DNA of 11,905 nucleotides from Candidatus Pygmaiobacter gallistercoris (GCA_019113125.1 DXIA01000023.1:1-11905); one strand, 5' to 3'. Positions 1 to 8,804 are shown, numbered from the stretch's first letter. The notes: generated by a model from the sequence alone, not told the origin. Numbers and translations are program-made.

Positions 1-8
1 AAGCACTT

Positions 9-49
9 AGAGCGGCCCCCCAAGCCACCAAGGCTTGAGGGGCCGCTCT
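9..49. terminator. Long GC-rich hairpin, possible (bidirectional) terminator
   Basis: Positions 9-26 pair with 32-49 around a 5-nt loop (ACCAA), with a single C/A mismatch at 20/38, giving a very stable stem. No clean T-run follows on either strand; the + side continues with a pyrimidine-rich CTTCGCACTTTCT. It could end a gene lying left of the window, stop the gat operon on the minus strand, or be an intergenic palindromic repeat. The structure is certain; the role is inferred. Confidence 0.45.
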
Positions 50-93
50 TCGCACTTTCTCCATCCAAAATTCTGGGGCAGAACTGCAGGGCA

Positions 94-206
94 CCGTAAA
101 AAGGTCGATTTTGATGCGGGTGCAAGGAAAAGCACCGAAGGCACCCTTTGTGGTTGTCGAGGTGGTTTGACGCCGCAGCCGCGCAAAAGCGGCCTTTTTA
201 CGGCGT
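94..206. repeat. Nested inverted repeats in gene-free stretch 1-256
   Basis: No gene is supported in 1-256. An inverted repeat pairs 94-107 with 190-203 (CCGTAAAAAGG against CCTTTTTACGG is exact; the extension to 14 bp includes one G-T). Inside it, GGGTGC (118-123) can pair with GCACCC (141-146), or GGTGC (119-123) with GCACC (132-136). ACGCCG (170-175) pairs with CGGCGT (201-206) around a smaller hairpin, GCCGC (178-182) with GCGGC (189-193). On the + strand that small hairpin runs into CTTTTT (194-199), like an intrinsic terminator, and the left arm 94-107 could compete with it. It may be the 3' untranslated region of the gat operon, a terminator for a gene to the left, or a small palindromic element. 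Confidence 0.45.
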
Positions 207-256
207 TGTTTTCTTATCCTGACACACCTCAAACCAGCTCTTTTTTCTTGCTCTTC

Positions 257-1699
257 TCACAGTTTCTCGATGGCCGCGATGACCATATCCCGCAGCGTTG
301 CAGGGTTGCCCTGGCCGCGGGTGGCACGCATGCACTGGCCCACCAGGAATCCGGAGACGTTGGTCTTGCCCTTCTTGTAGTCGGCGACCGCCTTGGGGTT
401 GTCGGCGAGTACCTTGTCCACAATGCCGGCGAGGGCGGAGGTGTCGCTGATCTGGGCGAGGCCCTTCTCCTTGACGACCTCTTCCGGGTCGACGTCCTTC
501 TCGATGAGCTCTTCCAGCACCGTCTTGGCGGCGGTGTTCGAGATGGTGCCCTTGTTGATCAGCTCGATCATCCCGACCAGATGCTCCGGGGTGAGGGCGG
601 TGTCGGTGATCTCGATCCGCTTCTCGTTGAGGAGTTTTGCGATGTCGCCGAGGATCCAGTTCGCGACCGTCTTGGCCTCGCAGCGGCCGAGCGCGACGCA
701 GGAGTCGAAGAAGTCGGCCCGCGCCTTGTTGACGCTCAGCAGCTGGGCGTCGACCTTCTGCAGCCCGAAGTCCTTGACATACCGCAGCGTCTTGGCGGTG
801 GGCAGCTCGGGCAGGCTCGCCTTGAGGGCGGCAATCTTCTCGTCGCTCACCACGAAGGTCAGCAGGTCGGGATCCGGGAAGTACCGGTAATCCTGTGCAT
901 CCTCCTTGCTGCGCATCACAATGCTCTTGTTCTTGGCATCGTCCCAGCGGCGGGTCTCCTGCTGGACGGTGCCGCCCGAGGCGAGCACCTCCATCTGCCG
1001 CTCGGATTCATAGACGATCGCGCGGTAGACCGCGCCAAAGCTGTTGACGTTCTTCATCTCGCAGCGGGTGCCGAACTCGGTGGCCCCCTTCGGGCGGACC
1101 GAGACGTTGACATCGCAGCGGACGCTGCCCTCCTGCATCTTGGCATCGCTGATGCCAAGATAGAGCAGGATGGTGGTGATGGTCTCGAGGTAGGCTTTTG
1201 CCTCCTCGGCGCTGCGCAGATCCGGCTCCGAGACGATCTCGATCAGCGGCACGCCGCAACGGTTGTAGTCGCAGAGGGTGCCGTCAAACGAATCGTCGTG
1301 GATCAGCTTGCCGGCGTCCTCCTCGATGTGGATCCGGGTGACGCCGATCCGGCGGACGTCGTCCCCGACCAGGATGTCGAGGTATCCGTGCTCGCACAGC
1401 GGCACGTCAAACTGGGAGATCTGGTAGGCCTTGGGCAGGTCGGGGTAGAAGTAGTTTTTGCGGTCCTGCTTGGTGACCCCGTTGATCTTGCAGTTGAGGG
1501 CGTGCCCCATCTTGACCGCGCTCTCGACCACCTGCTGGTTGAGGACCGGCAGGGTGCCGGGGAATCCCATGCAGACCGGGCAGCAGAGGGTGTTGACCTC
1601 GGCGCCGAAACGGTTTTCGCAGCTGCAGAAGATCTTGGTCTTGGTATTCAGCTCGGCGTGGACCTCCAGGCCGATGACTGTCTCAAAGTTGTTGTTCAT
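257..1699 (-). CDS. gatB: Asp/Glu-tRNA amidotransferase subunit B
   Basis: GatB is the kinase and tRNA-binding subunit of the cytoplasmic GatCAB complex. It phosphorylates the Glu or Asp carried on tRNA(Gln)/tRNA(Asn) so that ammonia from GatA can amidate it. The N-terminus carries the family signature FETVIGLEVHAEL, followed by YFYPDLPKAYQISQFD, HIEEDAGKL and a DYNRCGVPLIEIVSEPD block, and the protein ends in the YqeY-like tail that contacts tRNA. Four cysteines in a CxC...CxxC arrangement near residues 25-43 look like the structural zinc site kept in some GatB proteins. I chose ATG at 1699 (480 aa, MNNNFETV), which matches Bacillus GatB and has AAAGGAG 11 nt upstream. A GTG at 1708 would overlap the gatA stop but sits only 2 nt from that SD. 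It is the last gene of the ligA-gatCAB run. Confidence 0.97.
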   Translation of the reverse strand: MNNNFETVIGLEVHAELNTKTKIFCSCENRFGAEVNTLCCPVCMGFPGTLPVLNQQVVESAVKMGHALNCKINGVTKQDRKNYFYPDLPKAYQISQFDVPLCEHGYLDILVGDDVRRIGVTRIHIEEDAGKLIHDDSFDGTLCDYNRCGVPLIEIVSEPDLRSAEEAKAYLETITTILLYLGISDAKMQEGSVRCDVNVSVRPKGATEFGTRCEMKNVNSFGAVYRAIVYESERQMEVLASGGTVQQETRRWDDAKNKSIVMRSKEDAQDYRYFPDPDLLTFVVSDEKIAALKASLPELPTAKTLRYVKDFGLQKVDAQLLSVNKARADFFDSCVALGRCEAKTVANWILGDIAKLLNEKRIEITDTALTPEHLVGMIELINKGTISNTAAKTVLEELIEKDVDPEEVVKEKGLAQISDTSALAGIVDKVLADNPKAVADYKKGKTNVSGFLVGQCMRATRGQGNPATLRDMVIAAIEKL

Positions 1700-1704
1700 C
1701 TCGC

Positions 1705-3153
1705 TCACATCTCCTTTACTGCAAATCCGCCCACGGCAGTCTCATAGGTCTTGGCAATCGAGAGCAGCCGCGTCTCGCTGAACTTGGGGCCGATGACCTG
1801 CATGCCGATCGGCATCCCCTCGCTGTCGCTGCCGCAGGGGAAGGTGATGCCCGGCAGGCCGGCGATATTCACCGTGACGGTGCAGACGTCCGACGCGTAC
1901 ATCTGGACCGGGTCGTCGCACTTCTCGCCCAGATGGAACGCAGTGGTCGGGTTGACCGGGGTCAGGATCGCGTCGCACTTGGTAAAGGCGTCGGCGAACT
2001 CCTTCGCGATGACGTTCTGCAGCAGTTTCGCCCGCTTGTAGTAGGCGTCGTAGTAGCCCGAGCTGAGCACATAGGTGCCGAGCATAATCCGGCGCTTGAC
2101 CTCCGGGCCAAAGCCCTGGCTGCGGGTGGAGAGATACAGGTCGTTGAGGGTGCCCTCCCGGTTGCCCGAGAACCCGTACTTCACGCCGTCGTACCGGGCG
2201 AGGTTGCTGCTCGCCTCGGCCGAGGAGATGATGTAGTAGGCGGCCAGCGCATAGTCGGTAGAGGGCAGCGAGATCTCGACGATCTCCGCGCCGAGGGCGC
2301 GCAGCTTTTCGGCGGCGGCGTAGACCGACGCCTTGACATCGGCCGAGATGCCCTCGCCGAAGTACTCCTTGGGGATGCCGAGCCGCAGGCCCTTGACCTC
2401 CCCCTTCACCTCGCCCAGCGCGCTCTCGCGGGAGGTCGCGTCCCGCTTGTCCCGGCCGCAGATCGCGCCGTAGAGCAGGCTGACGTCGTCCACCGTCCGG
2501 CCAAAGGGACCGATCTGGTCCAGCGAGGAGGCAAACGCGACCAGACCGTACCGGCTGACCGCGCCGTAGGTCGGCTTGAGACCGACGATGCCGCAGAAAC
2601 TGGCCGGGCAGCGCACCGAGCCGCCGGTGTCCGAACCCAGCGCCAGCGGCACCTCGCAGGAGGCGACCGCCGCCGCGCTGCCGCCGGAAGAACCACCCGG
2701 CACCCGGCTGGTGTCCCAGGGGTTCTTGGTCTTCTTGAAGTAGGAGTTCTCGCAGCTGCCGCCCATCGCGAACTCGTCCATATTCACCTTGCCGGTGACC
2801 ACGATATCCTGCGCATTGAGTTTCTCCATGACGGTGGCGTCATAGGGCGGCACAAAGTTCTCCAGCATCCGGGACGCGCAGGTAGTGCGGATCCCCTTGG
2901 TACAGATGTTGTCCTTGATCGCGATCGGGATGCCGGCCAGCGGGGCGATCTCCTCCCCCGCGGCGATCTTCTCGTCCACCCGCTTTGCGGTGGCCCGGGC
3001 GACCTCGTCGGTCACCGTCAGATAGGCGTCGACCTGACCGTCGACCGCAGCGATCCGCTCGAGCGACGACGCGGCGATCTCGCTGGCGCTGACCTCCTTG
3101 GCCCGCAGCATCCTGGCCAGCTCGGTCGCGGAATACTCATACAGTTTCTTCAT
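1705..3153 (-). CDS. gatA: Asp/Glu-tRNA amidotransferase subunit A (glutaminase)
   Basis: GatA is the amidase-signature subunit that hydrolyses glutamine and passes ammonia through a tunnel to GatB. At 482 aa it is the usual length. The Ser-cisSer-Lys triad is visible: Lys80 in GIPIAIKDN, Ser155 in the PGGSSGGSAAAV glycine/serine loop, and Ser179 in GSDTGGSVRCPAS, each one residue on from the residues known in Staphylococcus aureus GatA. The substrate-side block GLKPTYGAVSRYGL follows. The C-terminal part (NIAGLPGITFPCG...GMPIGMQVIGP) is also typical. ATG at 3153 is preceded by a purine-rich GGGGGAAAGGGAAAG. The gap to gatC is 19 nt, and the stop (TGA 1705-1707) lies 5 nt before the preferred gatB start, so translation of the two is probably coupled. 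Confidence 0.98.
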   Translation of the reverse strand: MKKLYEYSATELARMLRAKEVSASEIAASSLERIAAVDGQVDAYLTVTDEVARATAKRVDEKIAAGEEIAPLAGIPIAIKDNICTKGIRTTCASRMLENFVPPYDATVMEKLNAQDIVVTGKVNMDEFAMGGSCENSYFKKTKNPWDTSRVPGGSSGGSAAAVASCEVPLALGSDTGGSVRCPASFCGIVGLKPTYGAVSRYGLVAFASSLDQIGPFGRTVDDVSLLYGAICGRDKRDATSRESALGEVKGEVKGLRLGIPKEYFGEGISADVKASVYAAAEKLRALGAEIVEISLPSTDYALAAYYIISSAEASSNLARYDGVKYGFSGNREGTLNDLYLSTRSQGFGPEVKRRIMLGTYVLSSGYYDAYYKRAKLLQNVIAKEFADAFTKCDAILTPVNPTTAFHLGEKCDDPVQMYASDVCTVTVNIAGLPGITFPCGSDSEGMPIGMQVIGPKFSETRLLSIAKTYETAVGGFAVKEM

Positions 3154-3172
3154 CTTTCCCTTTCCCCCTCAC

Positions 3173-3442
3173 TTATTCTACGACCTTGGGCACCATCAGG
3201 CAGCCCGCCGCGGTATCCGGCGCGTTCTTGAGCATCTCATCCCGCGCAAAGGAGGGGCGCACCACGTCCGGGCGCAGCTCCATCGTGTTCTCGCGGTCCA
3301 GCAGGCTCTCCTTGCTGACCAGTTCGGGCAGTTTCTCGACCATGCTGACAATGCTGGAGAGCTCCTGCTCCATCTTGGGGATCTGATCTTCCGGGATCTC
3401 CAGCTTTGCCAGTTTCGCGATATGTCTCACATCAATCTCCAT
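3173..3442 (-). CDS. gatC: Asp/Glu-tRNA amidotransferase subunit C
   Basis: This is an 89-aa protein, the usual size for GatC, the small helical subunit that wraps GatA and stabilises the GatA-GatB contact. Family features are an N-terminal helix (DVRHIAKLAKLEIPED), a second amphipathic helix (MEQELSSIVSMVEKL), and the C-terminal LRPDVVRPSFARDEMLKNAP block found in almost all GatC proteins. ATG at 3442 has AAAAGGAG 9 nt upstream. That SD directly follows the ligA stop codon, with a 17-nt intergenic gap, so gatC is almost certainly co-transcribed with ligA. Gene order C-A-B is the standard one. Confidence 0.96.
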   Translation of the reverse strand: MEIDVRHIAKLAKLEIPEDQIPKMEQELSSIVSMVEKLPELVSKESLLDRENTMELRPDVVRPSFARDEMLKNAPDTAAGCLMVPKVVE

Positions 3443-3459
3443 ATCCGCTTTCTCCTTTT

Positions 3460-5466
<2,007 letters not shown>

Positions 5467-5477
5467 CTATCTGAATC

Positions 5478-5486
5478 AGTATACCA
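5478..5486 (-). promoter_or_regulatory. Extended -10 promoter for ligA-gatCAB
   Basis: Read on the minus strand, TGGTATACT is an extended -10 element (TGn followed by a 5/6 TATAAT match) about 24 nt before the ligA ATG. No good -35 is seen at 16-18 nt spacing. Transcription would start near 5471 and leave a leader of about 17 nt. Readthrough from yunB is also possible because no terminator separates the two genes. Confidence 0.45.
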
Positions 5487-5514
5487 CAACTCTATTGATT
5501 CTGCTATATTTTCG

Positions 5515-6180
5515 TCAGTTTTTTTGGTCAGAATTCAAGGGTTCTTCCCCCGTAATCGCATAGAACTGGGGCACCTCTCCGATGATGAGGGTGTCGGCGA
5601 TGCTGACCTGGGTGTTCACCTCGACGCTGGTGGTGTAGCCCGGGATGATCGCGCTCATCTCGACGGTGAAGTCCATCAAAATCTTGTGCTGGGTCTGGTT
5701 GATCCCCGCCGACTCGAGGGTACTGGTGATGTTGCTCTCGACAAAGGAGGCCGGCACCACCTGAAACCGGATCACCGGCCCGCGGCCGGCAAAGATCTGC
5801 CAGCCCAGCAGGGTGCCGATCGGGATCTCGACCTCCTCGAGCTCCATCATCGCCAGCCGGGAGCTGACCGCGTTGGTCAGCTGGGACTTCACCCGGTTGA
5901 TCGCCGCCGCGTCGGTCTGCACCGCGGTCACCTCCCCCGCGGCGTTGGTGCTGACCTGCACCAGATCCTCATACCCGATGCCGGTCTTCTCGAGCTCGCC
6001 GAGCACCGCCTCGTTGATCGCGAGGATGCTGCTCACCCGCGCCTGATACTGCGCCATCGTGATCACCACCGGCCGCACCTCGTGGTCGAGCTCGATCAGC
6101 CCAAACATGATCAGTCCGACCAGCAGCGCGAGCCGCAGCGGCCAGCGCCGCCGTTTCGCTTTTTTCTGTCTGCGCCGCAT
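5515..6180 (-). CDS. yunB: Sporulation protein YunB
   Basis: This 221-aa protein has a very basic N-terminus (MRRRQKKAKRRR) and one membrane segment at about residues 14-30, which leaves most of the protein outside the membrane. The body matches the YunB family as I know it: RPVVITMAQYQARVSSILAINEAV, a middle block ending EIPIGTLLGWQIFAGRGP, then a region resembling HKILMDFTVEMSAIIPGY and a short end. In Bacillus subtilis yunB belongs to the mother-cell sigma-E regulon and is needed for efficient sporulation; its biochemical role is unknown. ATG at 6180 is preceded by an unusually G-rich SD tract (GAAGGGGGGAGAGG). It is divergent from the GntR/ABC operon and upstream of ligA in the same direction. 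Its presence supports a spore-forming host. Confidence 0.88.
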   Translation of the reverse strand: MRRRQKKAKRRRWPLRLALLVGLIMFGLIELDHEVRPVVITMAQYQARVSSILAINEAVLGELEKTGIGYEDLVQVSTNAAGEVTAVQTDAAAINRVKSQLTNAVSSRLAMMELEEVEIPIGTLLGWQIFAGRGPVIRFQVVPASFVESNITSTLESAGINQTQHKILMDFTVEMSAIIPGYTTSVEVNTQVSIADTLIIGEVPQFYAITGEEPLNSDQKN

Positions 6181-6208
6181 CCTCTCCCCCCCTTCGCCCT
6201 ACCTTATC

Positions 6209-6216
6209 AGTATATG
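6209..6216 (-). promoter_or_regulatory. Possible sporulation-type -10 for yunB
   Basis: The minus strand reads CATATACT 28 nt upstream of the yunB start, a 6/8 match to the sigma-E -10 consensus (CATACAAT) and a partial match to sigma-K. The expected sigma-E -35 is not obvious. TATACT inside it would also serve as a sigma-A -10. The assignment rests mainly on the known sigma-E control of yunB in Bacillus. Confidence 0.3.
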
Positions 6217-6241
6217 TGGCGGCGGCACAAAAGGTGCGGTC

Positions 6242-6349
6242 TATAATCAGAAGATCCGCCGTGCAGACAGGACGTTTGCGTGAGGGTCTTCCGCAGGTCT
6301 CATTATCGCAGTGAGGCCCGCAGGCCACCGCCCTCCGCGGGGCTTTTTT
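6242..6349 (+). ncRNA. Candidate structured RNA before the operon promoter
   Basis: Three helices can be drawn on the + strand: GAAGATC (6250-6256) with GGTCTTC (6285-6291); inside it GCAGAC (6263-6268) with GTTTGC (6274-6279) around a 5-nt loop; and GGTCTCA (6296-6302) with TGAGGCC (6312-6318). The last overlaps the 5' arm of an intrinsic terminator (6314-6349), so the two would be mutually exclusive. A TATAAT lies at 6242-6247 but has no -35, and a start near 6254 would cut into the first helix. It matches no RNA family that I recognise and contains no convincing ORF. It could be a small RNA, an attenuator remnant or chance structure in GC-rich DNA. Confidence 0.28.
6314..6349 (+). terminator. 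Intrinsic terminator upstream of the GntR operon
   Basis: AGGCCCGC (6314-6321) pairs with GCGGGGCT (6337-6344) with one mismatch or a bulged G, and is followed directly by a run of six T (6344-6349). It lies 21 bp before the -35 of the operon promoter, so it would insulate that promoter from upstream + strand transcription or end a short RNA. Confidence 0.6.
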
Positions 6350-6369
6350 GACTGTTTTGGAACCGATGC

Positions 6370-6397
6370 TTGACAAAAACCGTATTACTGGTATAAT
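6370..6397 (+). promoter_or_regulatory. Consensus sigma-A promoter of the GntR-ABC operon
   Basis: TTGACA (6370-6375) and TATAAT (6392-6397) are both perfect hexamers with a 16-bp spacer. The start site is expected near 6404, giving a leader of about 48 nt before the TTG start of the regulator. A promoter this strong ahead of a repressor gene fits tight repression with high output on induction. Confidence 0.9.
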
Positions 6398-6399
6398 AC
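6382..6399. promoter_or_regulatory. Operator 1, inverted repeat over the -10
   Basis: GTATTA (6382-6387) and TAATAC (6394-6399) form a perfect 6-bp inverted repeat with a 6-bp centre, and the right half covers the -10 box. A protein bound here would block RNA polymerase. It is the likely site of the GntR-family product of the first gene, acting as an autorepressor. Confidence 0.65.
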
Positions 6400-6410
6400 A
6401 GTTAGGAAGT

Positions 6411-6428
6411 GTATTATTCATATGATAC
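6411..6428. promoter_or_regulatory. Operator 2, second copy in the leader
   Basis: GTATTA (6411-6416), a 6-bp centre and TGATAC (6423-6428) repeat the architecture of operator 1 with one half-site mismatch; the arms extend by one pair (T6410-A6429). The site centre is 29 bp, just under three helical turns, downstream of operator 1. It lies just after the expected start site, which suggests cooperative binding of two repressor dimers. Confidence 0.6.
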
Positions 6429-6451
6429 AGTTATCGGAAAGGAGGGGTCCC

Positions 6452-6847
6452 TTGATTCGATTTGAAGATCTGGTACTGGACGACCGCAGCCCAATTTATC
6501 TGCAGATCCTGCGGTTTGTCCGGCAGGGCATCGCCGCTGGAACCGTTTGCTATGGGGATGAACTGCCCTCCCGCCGGGTGCTCTCCTCGCTGCTCGGGGT
6601 CAACCCCAATACGGTGCAGAAGGCTTTTCATCTGCTTGAGGAGGAAGGGATCATCGAGTCCCGCACCGGCGCAAAGAGCATCATCGTCACCGATGCTGCC
6701 GCCGCCACCCGGATGCGGGCCGAGCTGCAGCAGCGCGAGGCCCAAACCGCAGCCCGGATGCTGCGGGAGAGCGGTCTTGAAAAGGAGACGGCGCTGGCCC
6801 TGATCGCAGCGTTCTGGGATCAGCCCGCAGAAAGGAGCAACGAATGA
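6452..6847 (+). CDS. GntR-family repressor, YtrA type
   Basis: This is a 131-aa regulator. The N-terminal winged helix-turn-helix is clear: PIYLQILRFVRQGIAAG, then YGDELPSRRVLSSLLGVNPNTVQKAFHLLEEEGII with the recognition helix at VNPNTVQKAF, and a wing ending in SIIVTD. Only about 50 residues follow, too few for a FadR or UTRA ligand domain, which is the hallmark of the YtrA subfamily; these usually control an adjacent ABC transporter. I place the start at TTG 6452 because AAAGGAGGGG (6437-6446) lies 5-9 nt before it. The in-frame ATG at 6422 lies inside operator 2 and has no SD. Its stop overlaps the next start (ATGA, 6844-6847). It probably represses its own operon through the two inverted repeats. 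Confidence 0.9.
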   Translation: MIRFEDLVLDDRSPIYLQILRFVRQGIAAGTVCYGDELPSRRVLSSLLGVNPNTVQKAFHLLEEEGIIESRTGAKSIIVTDAAAATRMRAELQQREAQTAARMLRESGLEKETALALIAAFWDQPAERSNE

Positions 6848-7575
6848 AACAACATCTCTCGGTTTTTGGTCTTGCGGTGCGCGGCACCTTATATAAGACG
6901 GCTGCGCTCTGTCTCGCCGCCGCGCTGGCACAGATCGGGTTCTGTCTTTACTTTCTTCGGTCGGGTTCACCGGATGCGCCGCTCTCGCTGGAACAGCTGA
7001 TCGGCGCCCCCAGCTTTGCCCGGATTGCCGGCGTGGCGTTTCTCGCCCTCTGTGCACTGCTCTGTTTCTCCGGCTGTGACCGCGGGGGGACCCACAGCAT
7101 CTACACGCTGCGGCGGCTGCGGGTCAGCGAGCGCGCCGCTGTTCTCTGGGCCGCGGTCAGCAACGCGGGGATGCTCGCGCTGCTCTGGGCGAGTCAGCTC
7201 GCCGCCGTGCTGATCATCGAATTGATCCGCAGGCAGTTTTTGTCGGCAGCGCCCGATCCGCAGACGCTGCTGATCGCCTTCTACCGCTGCCGCTATCTGC
7301 ACGCGCTGCTGCCGCTGCGGGAGATCAGCCTGCTGGTGCGCAATCTTCTGCTGCTTTTGGCCCTTGCACTCTGCTGTGCGGCCTTTTCCTACCACCAGCG
7401 CCGCGGGCATTTCCGGCTCGAGCCGCTGGTTCTCGCCCTCTTTGTTCTGTTCTTCTTCCCGCAGCAGCTTGGCAGTTTAGAGTCGGACGTCACGCTGATG
7501 CTGGTTGCCCTGGCAGGGATTGCAGTCTCGGGCTACAGCCTTTTGGGAGGTGTTTCGGATGAAACGGCGTCTTGA
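6844..7575 (+). CDS. Membrane protein, putative ABC permease subunit 1
   Basis: This 243-aa hydrophobic protein has about six predicted membrane segments (residues about 17-38, 58-77, 97-127, 164-183, 192-209, 214-235), which fits an ABC-2-type permease. Between segments 2 and 3 is a basic cytosolic loop, GGTHSIYTLRRLRVSERAAV. A similar S-I-x-x-x-R-R-L loop occurs in the next protein, suggesting the two are related half-permeases and that this loop contacts the ATPase. The start overlaps the regulator stop by 4 nt, with AAAGGAG 6 nt upstream. I do not recognise a named family, and the substrate cannot be read from the sequence. Confidence 0.82.
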   Translation: MKQHLSVFGLAVRGTLYKTAALCLAAALAQIGFCLYFLRSGSPDAPLSLEQLIGAPSFARIAGVAFLALCALLCFSGCDRGGTHSIYTLRRLRVSERAAVLWAAVSNAGMLALLWASQLAAVLIIELIRRQFLSAAPDPQTLLIAFYRCRYLHALLPLREISLLVRNLLLLLALALCCAAFSYHQRRGHFRLEPLVLALFVLFFFPQQLGSLESDVTLMLVALAGIAVSGYSLLGGVSDETAS

Positions 7576-8041
7576 AGATCTCGTACCGGTCGGGCTCGAC
7601 CCCTATCGGGAACTGAACTGGTTCGGCATCGGGTGCGGTGTGAGTTTTTTGTACAGCATGAAGTTCTTGCTCGAGTATCTCTCACTTCGTTCCGATCTGC
7701 TCTATCAGCTCAAATACTTCTTCACCGCGGACACACAGGGTCTGCAGATGCCCCCCTTCTTCACCCTGCTGGGTTCCGCCCCGCTCGGATTCCTGCTCGT
7801 CGCGCTCTGTATGCCGGCGGTTGCGCTGTTTCACTATCTCTACCACTACCAGGGCAGCAGGAGCATTCTGCTGATGCGCCGGCTGCCCGACCGGTGGGAG
7901 CTGCCCCGCCGCTGCATTACCTTGCCGGCATGGGGCGCCCTTATCGCACTGGCTCTTGGACTGTTTGTCACCCTGCTCTGGGCCGGCATCTATCTGCTTG
8001 CAACCCCGCGGGAACTGCTCTCCCCGCTGTGGTACCTCTAA
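7559..8041 (+). CDS. Small membrane protein, putative ABC permease subunit 2
   Basis: This 160-aa protein has three likely membrane segments (about 20-40, 68-95, 122-147). Between the second and third is a cytosolic loop, YHYQGSRSILLMRRLPDRWE, resembling that of the preceding protein. I chose ATG 7559 (MKRRLEDLVPVG) because GGGAGG (7545-7550) is 8 nt upstream; the longer in-frame opening from 7505 has no such support. The start lies inside the upstream gene (17-nt overlap), implying translational coupling. With only three segments it probably works as a hetero-oligomer with the preceding permease and the ATPase encoded next. It may be a truncated ABC-2 half; the family is not recognised by name. 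Confidence 0.82.
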   Translation: MKRRLEDLVPVGLDPYRELNWFGIGCGVSFLYSMKFLLEYLSLRSDLLYQLKYFFTADTQGLQMPPFFTLLGSAPLGFLLVALCMPAVALFHYLYHYQGSRSILLMRRLPDRWELPRRCITLPAWGALIALALGLFVTLLWAGIYLLATPRELLSPLWYL

Positions 8042-8060
8042 TCGAAAGGATGGGACAACC

Positions 8061-8804
8061 ATGTTACAACTTGAATCGGTCAGCAAGTCCTACCACGGCC
8101 AGAAGGCGCTGAACGAGGTCTCGCTCACGCTGCGCCCCGGCGAGATCGTGGGGCTGTTCGGGGAGAATGGCGCCGGCAAAACCACCCTGATGAACTGCAT
8201 CCTCGGTTTTCTGCACCATGCGGGCAGCATCACGCTGGACGGCCAGCCGATCACCCGCAAAAATATCGCCCGGCTCTCCCTCGCCACCAATCTGCACTCC
8301 TTCTTTCCGAACCTCTCCGCCGCGGCGCACCGAGAGTTTTACCAGATGCAGTTTCCCTCCTTCCGCGAGAAACGGTTTGACGGGCTGATGGAGTTCTTTG
8401 AACTGCCGATGCACAAGGCGGCGCGGCAGCTGTCGACCGGCCAGCAGAACCAGCTGGAGGTGATCCTCGCCCTCTCGCAGGGGGCGGACTACATCCTGAT
8501 GGATGAGCCCTTCGCCGGCAACGACATCTTCAACCGGGAGGATTTCTACAAGGTGCTCTCGGGCATCCTCGAACCGGAGGAGACGGTGATCCTCTCAACC
8601 CACCTGATCGAGGAGATCCAGAACTTCATCGGCCGGGCGGTGCTGCTGCACAAGGGCCAGCTGATCGGCGACAAGACCGCCGACGAACTCGAGACGGAGG
8701 GCAAGAGCCTGGTGCAGTTTGTCAAGGAGTCCTTTCACTACCGGGCCGACCGGGTCAGCCAGGCGCTGGAGAACTTCTCGTCCGACGATTCCCCCAACGC
8801 GTAG
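8061..8804 (+). CDS. ABC transporter ATP-binding protein, YtrB-like
   Basis: This 247-aa nucleotide-binding subunit powers the transporter. Visible motifs are Walker A GENGAGKTT (residues 34-42, Lys40), signature LSTGQQNQLEV (124-134), Walker B YILMDEP (144-150, catalytic Glu149), a D-loop variant FAGNDIF where SGLD is usual, and the switch His181 in STHLIEE. The Q-loop region reads SLATNLHSFFPN, with no glutamine where one is normally found. The C-terminal 30 residues after KGQLIGDK are a short extension. ATG 8061 follows AAAGGA (8045-8050) by 10 nt; the longer in-frame opening from 7956 runs into the permease gene and lacks an SD. Motifs and context place it with ATPases controlled by YtrA-type GntR regulators, which are generally exporters or antibiotic-response systems. 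Confidence 0.93.
   Translation: MLQLESVSKSYHGQKALNEVSLTLRPGEIVGLFGENGAGKTTLMNCILGFLHHAGSITLDGQPITRKNIARLSLATNLHSFFPNLSAAAHREFYQMQFPSFREKRFDGLMEFFELPMHKAARQLSTGQQNQLEVILALSQGADYILMDEPFAGNDIFNREDFYKVLSGILEPEETVILSTHLIEEIQNFIGRAVLLHKGQLIGDKTADELETEGKSLVQFVKESFHYRADRVSQALENFSSDDSPNA

Noticed and set aside
35..1747. 570-codon open frame on the + strand antisense to gatB
   Set aside because: Same type of shadow: it mirrors the well-supported gatB and starts within the palindromic stretch without an SD.
1933..3231. 432-codon open frame on the + strand antisense to gatA
   Set aside because: Composition is typical of an antisense shadow and no family features are visible; gatA on the minus strand has its full catalytic triad.
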